A DNA stretch of 64,000 nt from Rebecca billardiae RCC1528 (GCA_965240325.2 OZ251223.1:2170001-2234000), one strand, 5' to 3'. Numbered from the stretch's first letter, positions 17,092-28,700 are shown. Made by a program: numbers and translations. The notes: a model not told the origin generated them from the letters alone.

Positions 17092-18909
17092 TCAGACCGT
17101 CTTCTTCCCCGTGAGCGTGAGCTGCTGCCAAAACTTGTGCGTCTCGTCGATCGTCTCCAAGGCGAACTGCCGGCTGAGCGCCTTGCCGCCAAAGCCGAAC
17201 TTGTTCTCGGGCTTGCCATCAGACGTCTTGTACACGCGGAACCACTCGCGCACGGTCGAGACTGCGCTCGGCAGCACGCGCTCGAGGTCATCGAGGTGGT
17301 CGATCTGCGGCGCGAGCGGGTCGTCGACGCTGATGCAGAAGACCTTCCAGTCCGTCTCGCCGTCGTCGATCATGGCGAGCATGCCCAGCACCTTCACCTT
17401 GGTCACCGAGCCCGAGCGCAGCTGCGCCGTGCCAATCTCGACGCCGTCGATCGGGTCGTTGTCGCCGCGGTGCAGCTGAGGCTCCTCCACGTCTGTCGCG
17501 TGGCTTGGGTCCTCCCACGTCTGCGGGAACGCGCCGTAGTTGAAGAGCATGTCGCCGTACGTGTACTCGCGCAGCTTGCCGTTCTTCGTGTCCTGCTTGA
17601 TCGGGTTGAACTCCTCGCCCGTCGCGATCTCGTACTTCTTGCGCGTCCACTTGGGGATCTGCACGGCGCGGCGCGGCGCGGCGGGAGGGCCGTGCGCAAC
17701 GGTGTCCGCCGCGCGCGCGTGTGCGGGGCGAGCGGCGCGCGTGGGCAGGCGTGCCGCCGGCGCGCGGAGACCTCGGCGTGGGCGTGCCGCGCACGCCCCG
17801 CCGGCCGCGCCGACGTGGCGGGGCCTCGCCACGTGCGCCCGCGCGCGCCTCGCACCTCGCAGATGAAATGGCAGTGGCCGTCGCTCGAGTACAGGGGAAT
17901 GTCGTGCCACGGGCTGATGGGCTTGAGCACGCCGAGGTCGTTGTAGTGGAAGTTGAGGCGGAAGGCGAGGGTGCCCGGCTCGCCCGAGGTGGAGACGGAG
18001 AGGTTCTTCAGGTCGAACGCGCCCTCGATCTGCGCCATCAGCTTCTTGAAGCGCTGCGAGTACGCCTGCCCCTTCTTGGAGAGGATGCCGGAGCGCGAGT
18101 GCGCCAGCGTGTACCAGCTCAGGAAGTCGTCAAACGTGATGGCGCCCGACCGGTTGACGTCGATGCGGCGGAAGGCGTCCTCCGCCTCCTCGTCCGTGAT
18201 CGGCTCGCCGAGCGCCTTGTGCAAGGCCTGCAGCTCCTCCTGGTCGATGAAGCCTGGACCAAGCGCAGGGGCGGGTGGGTGGGCGCCGGTGGCGTGGTCG
18301 CTCGGAGCGGGGGCGCGCCCGCGGCCGCGCGCCCCGGCCTGCCGCAGAGCGCGCGCAGCGGCACGCACCAGCGCCAGTGGCGTCAGCCATGGAGAAGACG
18401 GCGCGGAGGCGCGTCACGTCCTCCGCGGGCACGTCCTCATGCTGCGACGCCAGGTTCACCCCGCGTGAGAGCGCCTTGCGCTTGAGCCGCTCGATCTCCT
18501 GCATCAGCCTGACCACCTCCGCCTCCGCCGGCCGCTCCGAGCCGGGCTCGCGGAAGGCGCCCTTGAGGTTGAGGAAGTCGATCTCGGTATTCGAGCGCGG
18601 GCGGAGAGCGCTCGACTGCCCACCGAACCGGCTCTCCGGACCTGGGCTGGTGATGCCGGCCGTGAGCTCCGGAGGCGCAAAGTTGGGTTCAAAGTTCACC
18701 TTTGACAGCCGTGGCGTTGGTTGCGACGACGGCTGCGGCTGCGGCGGCGGCGGCGGGCGCTCCACGCGGCCGCCAGGGGGGACCTGCACGGCGAATGTCA
18801 CCTGATTGTCCCCGATCGCGCGCTGCAGCGAGATGTTGATCGTCGAGTCGAGCTTCATCGCGGCCGCGCGCGTCACCGCATCGCTCACGAGCGCGAGTGC
18901 CTCCTCCAT
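17092..18909 (-). CDS. EF-hand / soluble inorganic pyrophosphatase fusion
   Basis: The model is complement(join(17092..17658, 17856..18253, 18369..18909)), 501 residues. Exon lengths close the frame, and both introns start GTGCG and end AG. Residues 1-150 start MEEALALVSDAV and are followed by a Pro-rich linker and a short coiled region. EF-hand loop 1 spans 176-187 and is restored across intron 1 (DATGAGFIDQEE). Loop 2 is at 212-223 (DVNRSGAITFDD). A family I pyrophosphatase follows: ISPWHDIPLY, EIPKWTRKKYEIAT (restored across intron 2), NYGAFPQTWEDP and the signature DNDPIDG. The enzyme hydrolyses pyrophosphate, pulling biosynthetic reactions forward. Calcium inhibits this class, so EF-hands suggest Ca2+-linked regulation. 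Trypanosomatid acidocalcisomal VSP pyrophosphatase has a comparable EF-hand plus PPase layout. No clear signal peptide is seen, so location is unknown. Confidence 0.9.
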
Positions 18910-19201
18910 GGCGAGCTGCGTACAAGGCGCTTGGCGAGGGGGACGCGCTGCGCGTGAGTGGCAGAGCTCGCGGCTGCGTACGCAAGGCGCCACGCGTGCG
19001 CACCTACGATTCGCGTCGGTGGGAGAGCGTGCGTCTCCGTCAGGTCGTTGGAGTTGATGAACCCCCGCGCGCGCGAGTCCGCGTCCGGCTGCGGGCCGCG
19101 GCTGCCGCAGTGGTGCTGCTATTGCCGACGGTATCTCGCGCGCGATCTCGCTGACAATGCTCAACAGCCCCCCTCCCGCGACGACGTCGCGTGGTTCATC
19201 A

Positions 19202-20599
19202 ATGGCTCGCCGACGGGCGGCAATCAGCCTCGCGGCGTGCGTGCTGCTCGGCTTGCTTCTGCCGGGGTCACACCCGTTGCGAAGCGGCGTGCTGATCCGC
19301 CGGCCGCGAGCCAGCCGCGTCGCCAGCTTGCCGCGTCGTTCGGCGCTTGCTTTCGTGGCAGCGGTGGCCGGCTCGCCGTGGCGCGCTCTCGCCGAGGAGG
19401 AGGTGGAGGAGGACGAGCAGAGCTCCGTGCCGCGCGAAGCGATCGCGACGCTCAATCGCGCATACGAAGCCATCGATCGCGCGGAGCCCGAGCGGGCCGA
19501 GCCGCTGCTCACCACGTGTTTGCGCGCATGGACGGATGCCAACGCGCCGCGCGTGGAGGTTGCATCGCTGCACCGGCTGCGCGGCTCGGCGCGGCTGCAG
19601 CTCGGGCGCGATAAGGAGGCCATCGCCGACCTAGACAAGGCGATCGCGCTCGCCACGCAAGATGAGCGCCTCGACGAGGCGCTCCAGTCCGTCCAGCTGC
19701 GCGCGCTCGCGCGCGAGCAGCGGCGCGAATGGCGCGCTGCGCGCGACGACCTGCGCACACTGATTGACAACGAGGAGGTCATGTCCGCGTCCGGGCCGAA
19801 CCCGTTCCTGCGCCTGCGCCGCGCCAAGGCGTCGAGCGCTCTCGAGGACTACGCGGCTGCGGCCGACGACCTCGCCGACGCCGAGGCGCAGCTCACGCTC
19901 ATCGGCGACCGCATCCGCGCCGTCCTCGCGCGCGCCGAGCGCGCTCTCGTCCTCTACGGCGCTGGGCGCGAGGCCGAGTCGCTCAAGACGATCGAGCGCG
20001 TCTTCGCCGAGTACACGAAGCCGTCGTCGAACAACCCCGACGACCTGCCGCTGCTCGAGGAGCTCAGCCGGCGCGAGGCGGAGCTGCACCTCGCGCTCGC
20101 GGCGCACCTGGGTGGCGGCGCTGCTGACGGCGCCACCTCTGCGGGTGCCGACCCTCGGCGCGCTGCGGACGAGTGGGCGGTCGGCTGCCTGCGGCTGCGC
20201 GTGTACGACGAGCAGCTTCGCGCGCGCCAGCTCGACGAGGACCGCAGGCGGCTCAGCCCGACCCAGCTCGAGCGCGCCAAGTGGTCGCTCGCCGGCCTGA
20301 CGGGCCTCGCACCGGACTCGCCGTTCGTGACCGGCCTGCCGGGCGAGGGCTACTGGTGGTACCGCGACGCGCGCTCCGAGGGCGCGGAGCGACGCTCGCC
20401 GACGGACGTGCGCGGGCCAGGCGAGCGCGGGAAGGGTGGCAATGGGCTGGGCTGCGCCGCCTACGATGGCGAGGCTGGCGCGCAGTACGCGCGCGCTGAG
20501 CGCGGCTGGCCGCCGCGCCTCGTCGCCGCCTTGCGGCGCTACCGTTCCAGCGTGGCACTGGCAGCTGCAAATTCAGTGTCCACGATGAGGGCCGAATGA
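19202..20599 (+). CDS. TPR protein, predicted thylakoid-lumen targeting
   Basis: The start at 19202 (MARRRAAISLAACVLLGLLL) gives a strong signal peptide. Next come an Arg-rich transit-like stretch and then RRSALAFVAAVAGSPWRALA, a twin-Arg plus hydrophobic core ending in an AxA-like site. This three-part presequence fits import through a secondary plastid envelope to the thylakoid lumen. The mature part has tandem helical repeats of TPR type (LNRAYEAIDRAEPERAEPLL, SARLQLGRDKEAIADLDKAI, AKASSALEDYAAAADDLADA), as in pentatrico/TPR photosystem assembly factors. A C-terminal block with GLPGEGYWWYRDAR is distinctive. The exact role is unknown. It is divergent from the pyrophosphatase gene, with 292 bp between starts. 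An upstream ATG at 19157 in frame is less likely because it would bury the signal peptide. Confidence 0.75.
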   Translation: MARRRAAISLAACVLLGLLLPGSHPLRSGVLIRRPRASRVASLPRRSALAFVAAVAGSPWRALAEEEVEEDEQSSVPREAIATLNRAYEAIDRAEPERAEPLLTTCLRAWTDANAPRVEVASLHRLRGSARLQLGRDKEAIADLDKAIALATQDERLDEALQSVQLRALAREQRREWRAARDDLRTLIDNEEVMSASGPNPFLRLRRAKASSALEDYAAAADDLADAEAQLTLIGDRIRAVLARAERALVLYGAGREAESLKTIERVFAEYTKPSSNNPDDLPLLEELSRREAELHLALAAHLGGGAADGATSAGADPRRAADEWAVGCLRLRVYDEQLRARQLDEDRRRLSPTQLERAKWSLAGLTGLAPDSPFVTGLPGEGYWWYRDARSEGAERRSPTDVRGPGERGKGGNGLGCAAYDGEAGAQYARAERGWPPRLVAALRRYRSSVALAAANSVSTMRAE

Positions 20600-21242
20600 G
20601 ACTCTGGTTAGATCGACCATGGGCTCGAAGCAGATCTGCTGATGGCATCGTGTGATACTAATAAGTATAGTAGTGAGCCTCCGGCGTTAGTCGTCATACC
20701 TGATACCACTGCTCGGCCCCGGCGGTACTCGTAGTCGTAAGACGTAACTGCGACAGTCTGCGTCGGCGGTATTGCCGGCCGGTATTCTTCGTCGGAACTC
20801 AGTGACCGTACTTCGTCGTCGCGCCGTCGCGTGCACGGGGCGGCCCCACGCCCACGGGCACGGTACAGATCTATTTTTGCTGTCTACTACTTGAGTAACT
20901 GCTACTGTTAGTGTTATAGTCATCCGCTATACGACCGTGCTATATATATATATATATTATAATATTTAATATAACTATATACTGTTGGGCGGTCACAAAT
21001 TCGCGGCTCCAGACGGAGCAGACGGAGGCCAGCGGCACGCGCAGCGGCGCAGCGGATGGTTTCATCGTGCCGCTGGTACTGGACGAATGATGCTGCAGCC
21101 TGCAGCTCGAATCTCCGAAATCATGAGACATGCGGCATGACTCCTGACTTTTCCTTGCCCCACCGGCCAGGTCTCTTACGGATGATGGGCAGAACGACCG
21201 ACGACGGCTCCGAAGTGCTCGTCCACTATCCGTGCGACCTGC
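20600..21242. other. Intergenic region with AT-rich tract
   Basis: No gene seen. A (TA)n run at about 20940-20958 continues into AT-rich DNA to about 20985. Confidence 0.45.
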
Positions 21243-21692
21243 TCAGCGCATCGTCCACCAGCAGCGCATCTCACCCGTCGGCGGCAAGTAGATGATGTCC
21301 ATTCGATCCGCGTGCCAGCTGCCCATCCGCGTACCACCTGAAATCTTTGTGCGGCCAAAGATCTCGGCGGCCGCGTCGGGTGACGTGACAGAGGCGACGA
21401 CTACTGGCGTCGCCTTGTCAAACGTAGCGGGCGTGATCGCGCTCGCGTTGGGCACGACGAGCTGCTCGAACACCTCGAAGGCGCACGGCATCGTGCAGTG
21501 CGTGCGCGCAGCAATGCACCACTTCTCGACGTCAATGGCGCCTTTCACTTTGTCGCCGAGCGCGCGGCGATGCTGCTCGACCGTCTGGCCCTCGATTTTC
21601 ACTGGCTTGGGCTTCTTGGACGGAGCAGCCTTCACAGGGTCAGCGCCATCCACCACGCGTTTCTTGTTGGCACCGAGGACGAAGGCATCCAT
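21243..21692 (-). CDS. Small hypothetical protein
   Basis: A 149-residue frame from the ATG at 21692. I recognise no family. The N-terminus is Lys-rich (NKKRV, APSKKPKPVKIEG) and could be a nuclear signal. The middle reads like real protein with mixed composition (GAIDVEKWCIAARTH, MPCAFEVFEQLVVPN), unlike the Arg/Ala strings of antisense frames here. The end MRCWWTMR looks unnatural, so a 3' exon may have been missed. It is divergent from the plastid membrane protein gene, with 264 bp between starts. Confidence 0.4.
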   Translation of the reverse strand: MDAFVLGANKKRVVDGADPVKAAPSKKPKPVKIEGQTVEQHRRALGDKVKGAIDVEKWCIAARTHCTMPCAFEVFEQLVVPNASAITPATFDKATPVVVASVTSPDAAAEIFGRTKISGGTRMGSWHADRMDIIYLPPTGEMRCWWTMR

Positions 21693-21956
21693 ACCGTCGC
21701 GCTAAGAGTGTCGCGGCGACGCGTCGCGGCAATAGACCTGCTCGAGAGCTCGACAGCGCGTAGTCTGCCGCCCAACGGTAGGTAGCTCTCGATCGCTCTC
21801 GCCTCGACCCTCGTCAAAACTCATCAGACAAAAGGTGGTCGAATATCGTCATATATTCGTCTTCATCGTCTTCAAACCAGTAATTATTGCGAGCGGCAGT
21901 CGGCACCACGCGCGCACCATCGTTCATCGGCGAACCCGGCGACGCGCGCGGCCGGC

Positions 21957-23000
21957 ATGGCGATCAGCGGCATGGCAGCGCTCCTCGCCGTCGCGGGGGC
22001 GGCCCTCTCGCCAGGCGGGCTTGGCATGGTCCACCGGCCCGCGCCACTTGTGCGCGTGGCCCCGCGCCCCGCCGTGCGCTCGGCGGTGGTGCCGCGCGCG
22101 ACTGTCGTCGCCTCGGAGCCATCAGAGCCGTCAGAGACGGGCTCCGAGGTCTCCGAGCCGTCTGAGCCCGGGTTCGACATTGGGCGCGTGGTCAGGCTGG
22201 TGGTGTACGCGGGCTTCGCCGGATTCAGCGTGTACGGCACGTACAACTCGATCCAGGACATCATGGCCTCGCTCGGGGGCAACGCCGACGTGCCGGGCGT
22301 GCCGGAGTCGGCCATCGGCATCGCCGTGGACGCGTTCGTGCTCTTCGTGGCGTACCAGAGCTTCATGCTCGACCAGACCGCAGTGAAGGCGAAGGAGGGC
22401 CGCGCCACCGCCGGGCCGAAGGTCGAGCTTCCCGACACCCTCGCCGGCGTCGCGCCCCTGCCGATCCAGCTGCAGATTCCGGACGAGTCGGGTGCGGGCG
22501 GCATGCAGCGGCGGGACGCGCCGATCGCCGAGCTCCAGGCGGCGGCGGGGCAGACGCTACTGCTCGTCGCAGGGTACAAGGACGCCGTGCAGGAGGTGCT
22601 GCTCTCCGCGCTCGTCTCAGGCAGGCAGCTCGCCGAGGCCAACGTGCTCGTCGTCCCGCTTGTCGCCTCGGCGGCGAACAAGCTGCCCAAGGAGCTCTCC
22701 ACGCCGAGCGCGGGCCTCAAGGCGGTCGAGCAGCCCTTCGTCGCGTGCGCGCGCGAGGCGGACGGCGCGGCGTGGGCCGAGGCGCTGCGGGGCGAGCTGG
22801 CCGAGGCGATCCGGCAGTACCAGCCCCCCGCCGGCGCGACCAAGTCGCTGCAGAGCCCGCTAGGCACCGGCGTCCTGCTCGTCGTCGGCGCGAAGCAGAA
22901 GGTGCTGCAGCGCCGGCTCGGGGTGCCGCTCTCATGGGTGGCCTTCCTCGAGCAGGTGGGGAAGCAGCAGGCGGAGGCGCTCCGGGCGGCCGCGGAGTGA
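21957..23000 (+). CDS. Predicted plastid-targeted membrane protein
   Basis: 347 residues. The N-terminus (MAISGMAALLAVAGAALSPG, then a basic Pro/Arg/Ala stretch) suits bipartite plastid targeting. After an acidic Ser/Glu/Pro linker there are two likely membrane segments, VVRLVVYAGFAGFSVYGTY and SAIGIAVDAFVLFVAYQSF. A soluble C-terminal domain contains TLLLVAGYKDAVQEVLLSAL and LAEANVLVVPLVAS, similar in feel to thioredoxin-like or LPA-type photosystem assembly proteins, but I cannot name the family. Two copies of a related pattern (LLLVAGYKDAVQEVL and VLLVVGAKQKVLQRRL) suggest an internal repeat. Confidence 0.65.
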   Translation: MAISGMAALLAVAGAALSPGGLGMVHRPAPLVRVAPRPAVRSAVVPRATVVASEPSEPSETGSEVSEPSEPGFDIGRVVRLVVYAGFAGFSVYGTYNSIQDIMASLGGNADVPGVPESAIGIAVDAFVLFVAYQSFMLDQTAVKAKEGRATAGPKVELPDTLAGVAPLPIQLQIPDESGAGGMQRRDAPIAELQAAAGQTLLLVAGYKDAVQEVLLSALVSGRQLAEANVLVVPLVASAANKLPKELSTPSAGLKAVEQPFVACAREADGAAWAEALRGELAEAIRQYQPPAGATKSLQSPLGTGVLLVVGAKQKVLQRRLGVPLSWVAFLEQVGKQQAEALRAAAE

Positions 23001-24398
23001 GCCATTCGCTCAAGCAGGGTGGCTAGGGCCCAGCTCGCGCTGCACCCTGGGCATTGCTGATTGCGCGTGCGTGTGGGCAGGGACGCCCAGGCTTCGCGGA
23101 CCTGCCCGGCTCCCTGCTAAGCACAGATGACAGAGCCGCAGCTGACGCACGGGCAGCGCGGTCCGATATGATTATAATAAGTCGGGACTCGCGGGACTGC
23201 TTGTCGTCGCGCGTCACGAGCGATGCGGGGCCGACCGAGCTGAGCCGACTCGTGCTCTCTGACTCTGATGGCACGCTTAACAGATTAATCATACTTATTA
23301 ATCATATATATCCGAATCGGATTCTAATAAGCTGACAGTACCGTAGTACTGGTAGTAGTATCGCGTCAGCATAATATATTTTATTGCTGTTATAGCTACT
23401 GTTATAGGCTTACCTAACTAAGCTAGCGTATAAGCTGCTGAGAATCCGAGAATAATACTCCAGTCCGAGTTACAACTGCTATATATACAGGCAATTGCGG
23501 GCAATAAGGAGCTGTCACGTTAAGAAACTGGCGGGGCTTGCTATCTGGGGATCTGGCCTATAGCGGAAACTGAGAGTATTGAGTAACGATTGGCTGGTTC
23601 GCTATACGCATAGTCACACTAAGAAACCGGGACTACGTCGTCGCGGCTGCTGGATGAGTGGTCCGCCGAGGCGCAGTCTCAAGTGCCCGTGGGACGCGGC
23701 CGCGCAGCCCGACTACGAGTACGGGCCAAGTCCCGACTTCTCGTCCTGATGACTGACTCCTGGCCAGTGCACCGCAGCATCCATGCATCATCATGCCAGA
23801 TTTGCTCCAAAATGGCCCGCCAATCAAGTTTTCTTCGGCCTCGCCGGCCGGGCCTAACGGCTCAGCGGGGGGCTCTGCCCCCCGTGCGCCCCCCGCCTGC
23901 GCGGCGGGCGGACCTAGCTAAGAAACTGAGACCCCGTAGGCGCTCGGGCTACCGAACGGCTAACGGGAACCGAGACTCAGCCGTGACGGATCTCTGACTT
24001 CTTATAGTTATTGCCCGCGATTGCCTAGACCGACTAGCCGTTAGACAGACAGTAAGCTACAGTCACCAACTCCAAGGTGCCCACACGCGACCAGAGAGAG
24101 CAGACCGTCCGACGAGTTCCCGTCCGAGTCCGGGCGGGTGACGCGTTCGCCTCGTCACGCAGTCTGCAGGCTACCCGGACCCTCCACCGTCCACGCTCGT
24201 GTAGTGAGTCGTGTGGTTGTCCGGACGGTCCGGCTGCAGTGCCTATCACATCGTCACGTTGTTTTCCCGCCTTCGGCGCTCTTCTGGAGGCTTTTTCCCG
24301 CCGCCCTCTTCTCCTCTCACCGCGGCTCGTCCCAACGGACTTCGTCTCACCAGCGACAACGACAACACGCTGAGCGAGCGACGCGCGTGGCGAGCAGG
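23001..24398. other. Intergenic region, no gene seen
   Basis: About 1.4 kb. AT-rich from 23160 to 23510. A short motif resembling TAAGAAAC(T/C)G recurs at about 23521, 23619 and 23919. A frame reading into the Sel1-repeat gene from 24138 has a non-coding-like translation upstream of 24399 and is taken as 5' untranslated sequence. Confidence 0.45.
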
Positions 24399-25373
24399 AT
24401 GAGCACGGATTGGCTCACGTGTATGAAACGCGCGAACGTTGAAGCGGAGTACAAGCAAGCAGTCAGCTTCCTCGCCGACGAAGAGCCGACGGCCCGCGAC
24501 TTCCCTGCGGCAATCAGCCTTTTAGCCAAGGCGGCACACGCCGAGCACGTGCCCGCGATCCGCGAGCTTGGCATCTGCATTCTGACGGGTAAAGGCGTCG
24601 AAGCCGATGAAGCGCAGGGGCGTGAATGGATCGAACACGCTGCCGGTCTCTCTGACCCACCTTCGATGCTTCTCCTCTCTGCGTTTCTCGATTTCGGCCT
24701 GTGCGGATGGGACAAGGACATGGCTCGCGCTCACCAGCTTGTACAGCGCGCAGCAGAGATGGGCTATCCCGCGGCGCAGCTCATGTTGAGTGACCGCTAC
24801 TTTGATGGAAAGGGGACTACCCGCTGCCCGAAGAAGGCCATCACGTGGTTGCACCGTGCTGCCGAGCAAGGCTACGCGCAGGCGCAATTGGAGCTGGGGG
24901 AGGCGTTTCGGCGCGGCGAGCGCATGACACAGGACACGGTCGAGGCCAAGCGATGGTTCCGCCGCGCGGCCGCCCAGGGCGACAAACTCGCGCAGGGCGT
25001 GTTGCAAAGCTACGGCGACACAACGCCGGCAAAGCCGCCCGCCACCGCCACCCAGGCTGAGACTACGCGGGCCGCGGCCGAGGGTGGGGACGCCCATTCG
25101 CAGGCCTCCCTGGGCCTCTTTCATTTCTATGGGCTTTACGGTCTGCCCCAGGACTACATTGAGGCTGCCCACTGGATGCGTGAGGCGCACAAGCAAGGCT
25201 ACACGGGGACTACGGACCGCCATCCAGCGCTCCAGGTCGGCATGGGCGTGGAGGCGAGCAACACGGCTGCCTACAAGCACAGTAAGAAGTCGTGGCATAC
25301 GTCCGTGGCCCGCGTGGGGCGCGACTCAGAGACAGAGAGTAGTTACCACTGGGGGCCACCTACTGAACAGTGA
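24399..25373 (+). CDS. Sel1-like repeat protein
   Basis: 324 residues from MSTDWLTCMKRANVEAEYKQ. It has at least five Sel1-type TPR units, e.g. AIRELGICILTGKGVEADEA, AAQLMLSDRYFDGKGTTRC, AQAQLELGEAFRRGERMTQD and AQASLGLFHFYGLYGLPQDY, each with the GxxxxxGxG and AxxWxxxAAxxG pattern. Such proteins act as scaffolds, often in ER quality control, but there is no signal peptide or membrane segment here. Codon use is noticeably less GC-rich than in neighbouring genes. The last 40 residues are Ser/His-rich. An in-frame upstream ATG at 24138 is not favoured. Confidence 0.8.
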   Translation: MSTDWLTCMKRANVEAEYKQAVSFLADEEPTARDFPAAISLLAKAAHAEHVPAIRELGICILTGKGVEADEAQGREWIEHAAGLSDPPSMLLLSAFLDFGLCGWDKDMARAHQLVQRAAEMGYPAAQLMLSDRYFDGKGTTRCPKKAITWLHRAAEQGYAQAQLELGEAFRRGERMTQDTVEAKRWFRRAAAQGDKLAQGVLQSYGDTTPAKPPATATQAETTRAAAEGGDAHSQASLGLFHFYGLYGLPQDYIEAAHWMREAHKQGYTGTTDRHPALQVGMGVEASNTAAYKHSKKSWHTSVARVGRDSETESSYHWGPPTEQ

Positions 25374-25760
25374 CTACGGCCTTCTGCTGCAAGACATGAT
25401 GCATCATCAAGATAGATAAAGATCGATCGATCGATCGACGATCGATGATCTACAGACGAGCAGATACAGACCGACGAGACGATAGATCGATAGTATATAT
25501 ATACATCTATATATATATGATATATATATATATATCATATACATTAATAGTGCCAGTAGTGTCGTCATCAGGGCAATCGGATTCTGCCATTTCATCTGGG
25601 CAATAATGCGGCGGTGCCGAATGATGCCGTCGCCAAGCGCCCTGAAGTAACAGTTCCAAGTAGCTCGAGTACTACGACTAGTAGTGTGTCACTGTGTGAG
25701 TCCGCCTGTGCAGCAGCATATGCAATGGCTGGCCCGCCCGTGTGCGCATATATATATATA
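25374..25760. repeat. Simple-sequence region: (GATC)n-like and (TA)n tracts
   Basis: Runs of GATCGATC at about 25420-25450 are followed by interrupted (TA)n and palindromic ATATATGATATAT at about 25494-25545. A further (TA)n run lies at about 25747-25761, next to the stop codon of the large membrane-protein gene. No gene seen. Confidence 0.7.
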
Positions 25761-28700
25761 TCAGTTGAGTTTGGGCTTGCTCGGCGGGCGCGCCCGCAGA
25801 AAGCGCCAGTACAGCGCGCCCGCCAGCGCAAGCAGGAATCCGGTGAGCGCGAGCGCGCCAGCGTCACCCCTCGACGCCGAGCCGAGCTCGCGCTGGTTGA
25901 TGCTCGCGCATCGGAACGGCTCGAGCTCGTCGATCGCGCGCGCGGCCGCCGAGCGCAGCGCCTCGAGCTCCGCGTCGAGCGTGGCGAGCGCGGCGTGCGC
26001 CTCGGTGAGCGCGAGCCGGCTGGCGAGGTCGCTCACGACGCGCTGCACGGCGCGCACGCGCGCAAACGCGCGCGCGGCCGCGCGCGCCTCCGAGCTCGGC
26101 GCGCGCGCCGTCCGCACGGCCGCGGCGCCGTGCACGCGTGCTGTGCGCAGCGCGGCCACCACCATCTCCACCACCTCCGCCGACTCGTGCAGCGCCGACG
26201 CGATCAGGTTGCGCCCCACCAGGTCGGCGTGCATCCGGCTGAGCGACGCCGAGTGCGACGTGTGCGAGAGCGCGTGAGAGCCCACCGCCCAGCTCCACTC
26301 CTGCGAGCGGCGGCGGTGGCCGTCGGAGAGGCCGACGTGCGAGGGCAGCAGGCCGCCCACCTGCCGTCCGCGCGCGGTCCAGCGCGCGGTGCAGCGCGCG
26401 GTACAGCACGCGCACCACGGGTGCGCGGTTGGCGTGTGCGGGCGCGGGTCCGGCCGGCGCGCGCACGCACACGCACACGCACACGCACACGCACACGCAC
26501 ACGCACACGCACACGCACACGCACACACGGCGCGAGTAAGGGCGAGGGCGAGAAGGGCGGATGCGGTGCAGTGCGGCCTCCCGCGCGGCGCACAGCCCAG
26601 AGCCTCTCGCTCTCTCTCTCTCGCGCGCGCACACGCACGAACCACCGCCCACGCACGGCCGCCCGCGCGCGCGAGCGCGCCCACCAGCTGCGCAGCGGCC
26701 GCAACCGCGTGCCGTGTCGGGTCGGCCAAGTCCCAGGCCACGTGTCGGCCGTTGCACGCGAGGTGCGACGGCCAGCGGCGCAGCTCGGCGTCGGCGGGCG
26801 CGGCGGCGGCGGCGTCGGCTTGCGCGGCGGCGGGGCCGACGTTGGCCACGGCGAGCACCACGCCGCCCACCGCCTTTGCCGCGAAGAATCGATCGAGAAG
26901 CACTGGCGAGGAGGCGGAGGGCGTGGCGGAGGCGTCGCCCTCAGACGGCTCGGCGCCGCGCGCCGCGCCGCGCGGCGCGGCGGTGCCGGCGGCAGCGGCG
27001 GCGGCAGGCAGCGCGCCGTCGAGCGTGAGCACGAAGATGGGCACCTCGCGCGCGGCGGGCGGCGGCGCGCGCGCCGCGCGCAGCTGCGCGCGCGCCGCCT
27101 CCGCCGAGTCGGCCGCGCTCGCCCAGGCCATGTGGAACCATTGCTCCTCCTCCGCAGCAGCGCCGCCCTCCGCGCCCGCGGCGCGCGCGGCGCCGGCGGG
27201 CGGCGCGCGCCAGCTGGCGGCGCGCGCGGAGGGCGCGGCGGGCGCGGCGCGTCCGGGCGGCGCGGCCTCGGCGGCGCGCTGCTGCAGCAGCGACGCCAGC
27301 GTGTGCGCGTCAATAAAGTGGCGCGGCTGCGCGCTGAACTCGCCGCTCACAGACAGGCTGGGCACCACGGCCGACGCGAGCGAGCGCGCGTACGCAACGG
27401 CGAGCGTGTCGTCGTCCGCCAGCGCGAGGGAGTGCTCGGTGAAGGCGAAGGTCTGGGTGGGGAGGGCGAGCTTGGCGAGCTCCGCCTTGAGCGCGCTCGC
27501 GTCGAACCGCCCCGCCCCGCCCCCGCCCGAGCCCGCGCGCACGTGGTACACAGCAAAGTGCACGCGCGACGCGGCGTGCGCGCCCGGCGGCAGCGCAGAG
27601 GAGGCGGGGAGCCACAGGTGGCGGATGGCGCCCGAGATGGTGGCGCCGAGCCGCGCGAGGAAGAGCTGCAGCTGCGGCGGCATGTAGTCGTTCGCCGCGA
27701 ACGAGCCCACCAGCGAGGACGCCTCGAGCGAGATCAGCTCGTCCACGACGCCGCCCGCGCCCGCGCCGTCCCCGCTGCCGCCGCCCTCGTCCGCGCGCGC
27801 CCGCAGCTCGGCCGACAGCTCCTCCCACCGGCGGCGCTCGGCGAGGTCGGCGCGCGCGCGGCCGCCGAGCGCGACCGCGGCGGACTCGCGGCTGCCCGGC
27901 GCCGCCTGCGCGGCCTCCGCGCGCGCGCGCGCCGCGGCCACGTCCTCGACCAGCCTGCGGAGCGCGTCCAGCCGCAGCCGCAGCCCAGCACACTCGCGCT
28001 CGGCAATGTGCCCGTGGGCGTAGCAGCCGCGCTCCAGCGTCTGCGGCGGGGCAGGGGCAGGGGCACGGGGAGGGGTGGGCGAGGCGGGTGCGAAGTGCCG
28101 CGCGGCGCACGCCCACGCGCGACGGCGCTCCGCTTGGCCATAGGCGCTCGTCGGTTGGTGCCGCGCGCCGCGCGCCGCGCGCCGCGCGCCGCGTGCGCGC
28201 CGCGTGCGCGGCGTGCGCGGCGTGCGCGCACTCGTGAGAGCACGCTGCGCTCCGCCTCGAGCTGCTCGAGCGTGGGCGGGCCGGTGGACGGGCGCACGCC
28301 GCCGCCCATGTCCACCGCCTCCGCCGCGAAGTGCTCGCCCCCCGCGCCGCTCCCCCAGCTCGCGCCCGCCGGCGCCATCACGTACTGAAACTGCATGAGG
28401 CTGTGCGTGTCGGGCAGCGAGTTGGACGTGTGCACGCCCTCGCCGCCCACGACCGGCCCCCAGTGGAACGGGCCGGCGGAGAGGTCGACGAAGGCGAAGC
28501 GGCCGTCGGCGGCCCACGTGTCCACCAGGCACTCCTCCCCCGGCCCCACGCCCGCGTACGCGCCGCGCACCGCCGCGCGCGCGCGCGCGCCGCCATAGCC
28601 CAGCATCGCGTGCGCGCGCGCGCGCACGCGCTCGGCCGCGTCGTCTGAGCCCGCGGCCGCGGACGCGCGCAGCAGGGGCGCGAGCGAGGCGGCCGAGTCG

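Noticed and set aside
25614-28388. A 924-codon plus-strand frame through the large membrane-protein gene
   Set aside because: Antisense, Arg/Ala-rich, and crosses the intronic hexamer; the minus strand has signal peptide, conserved blocks and phase-closing introns.
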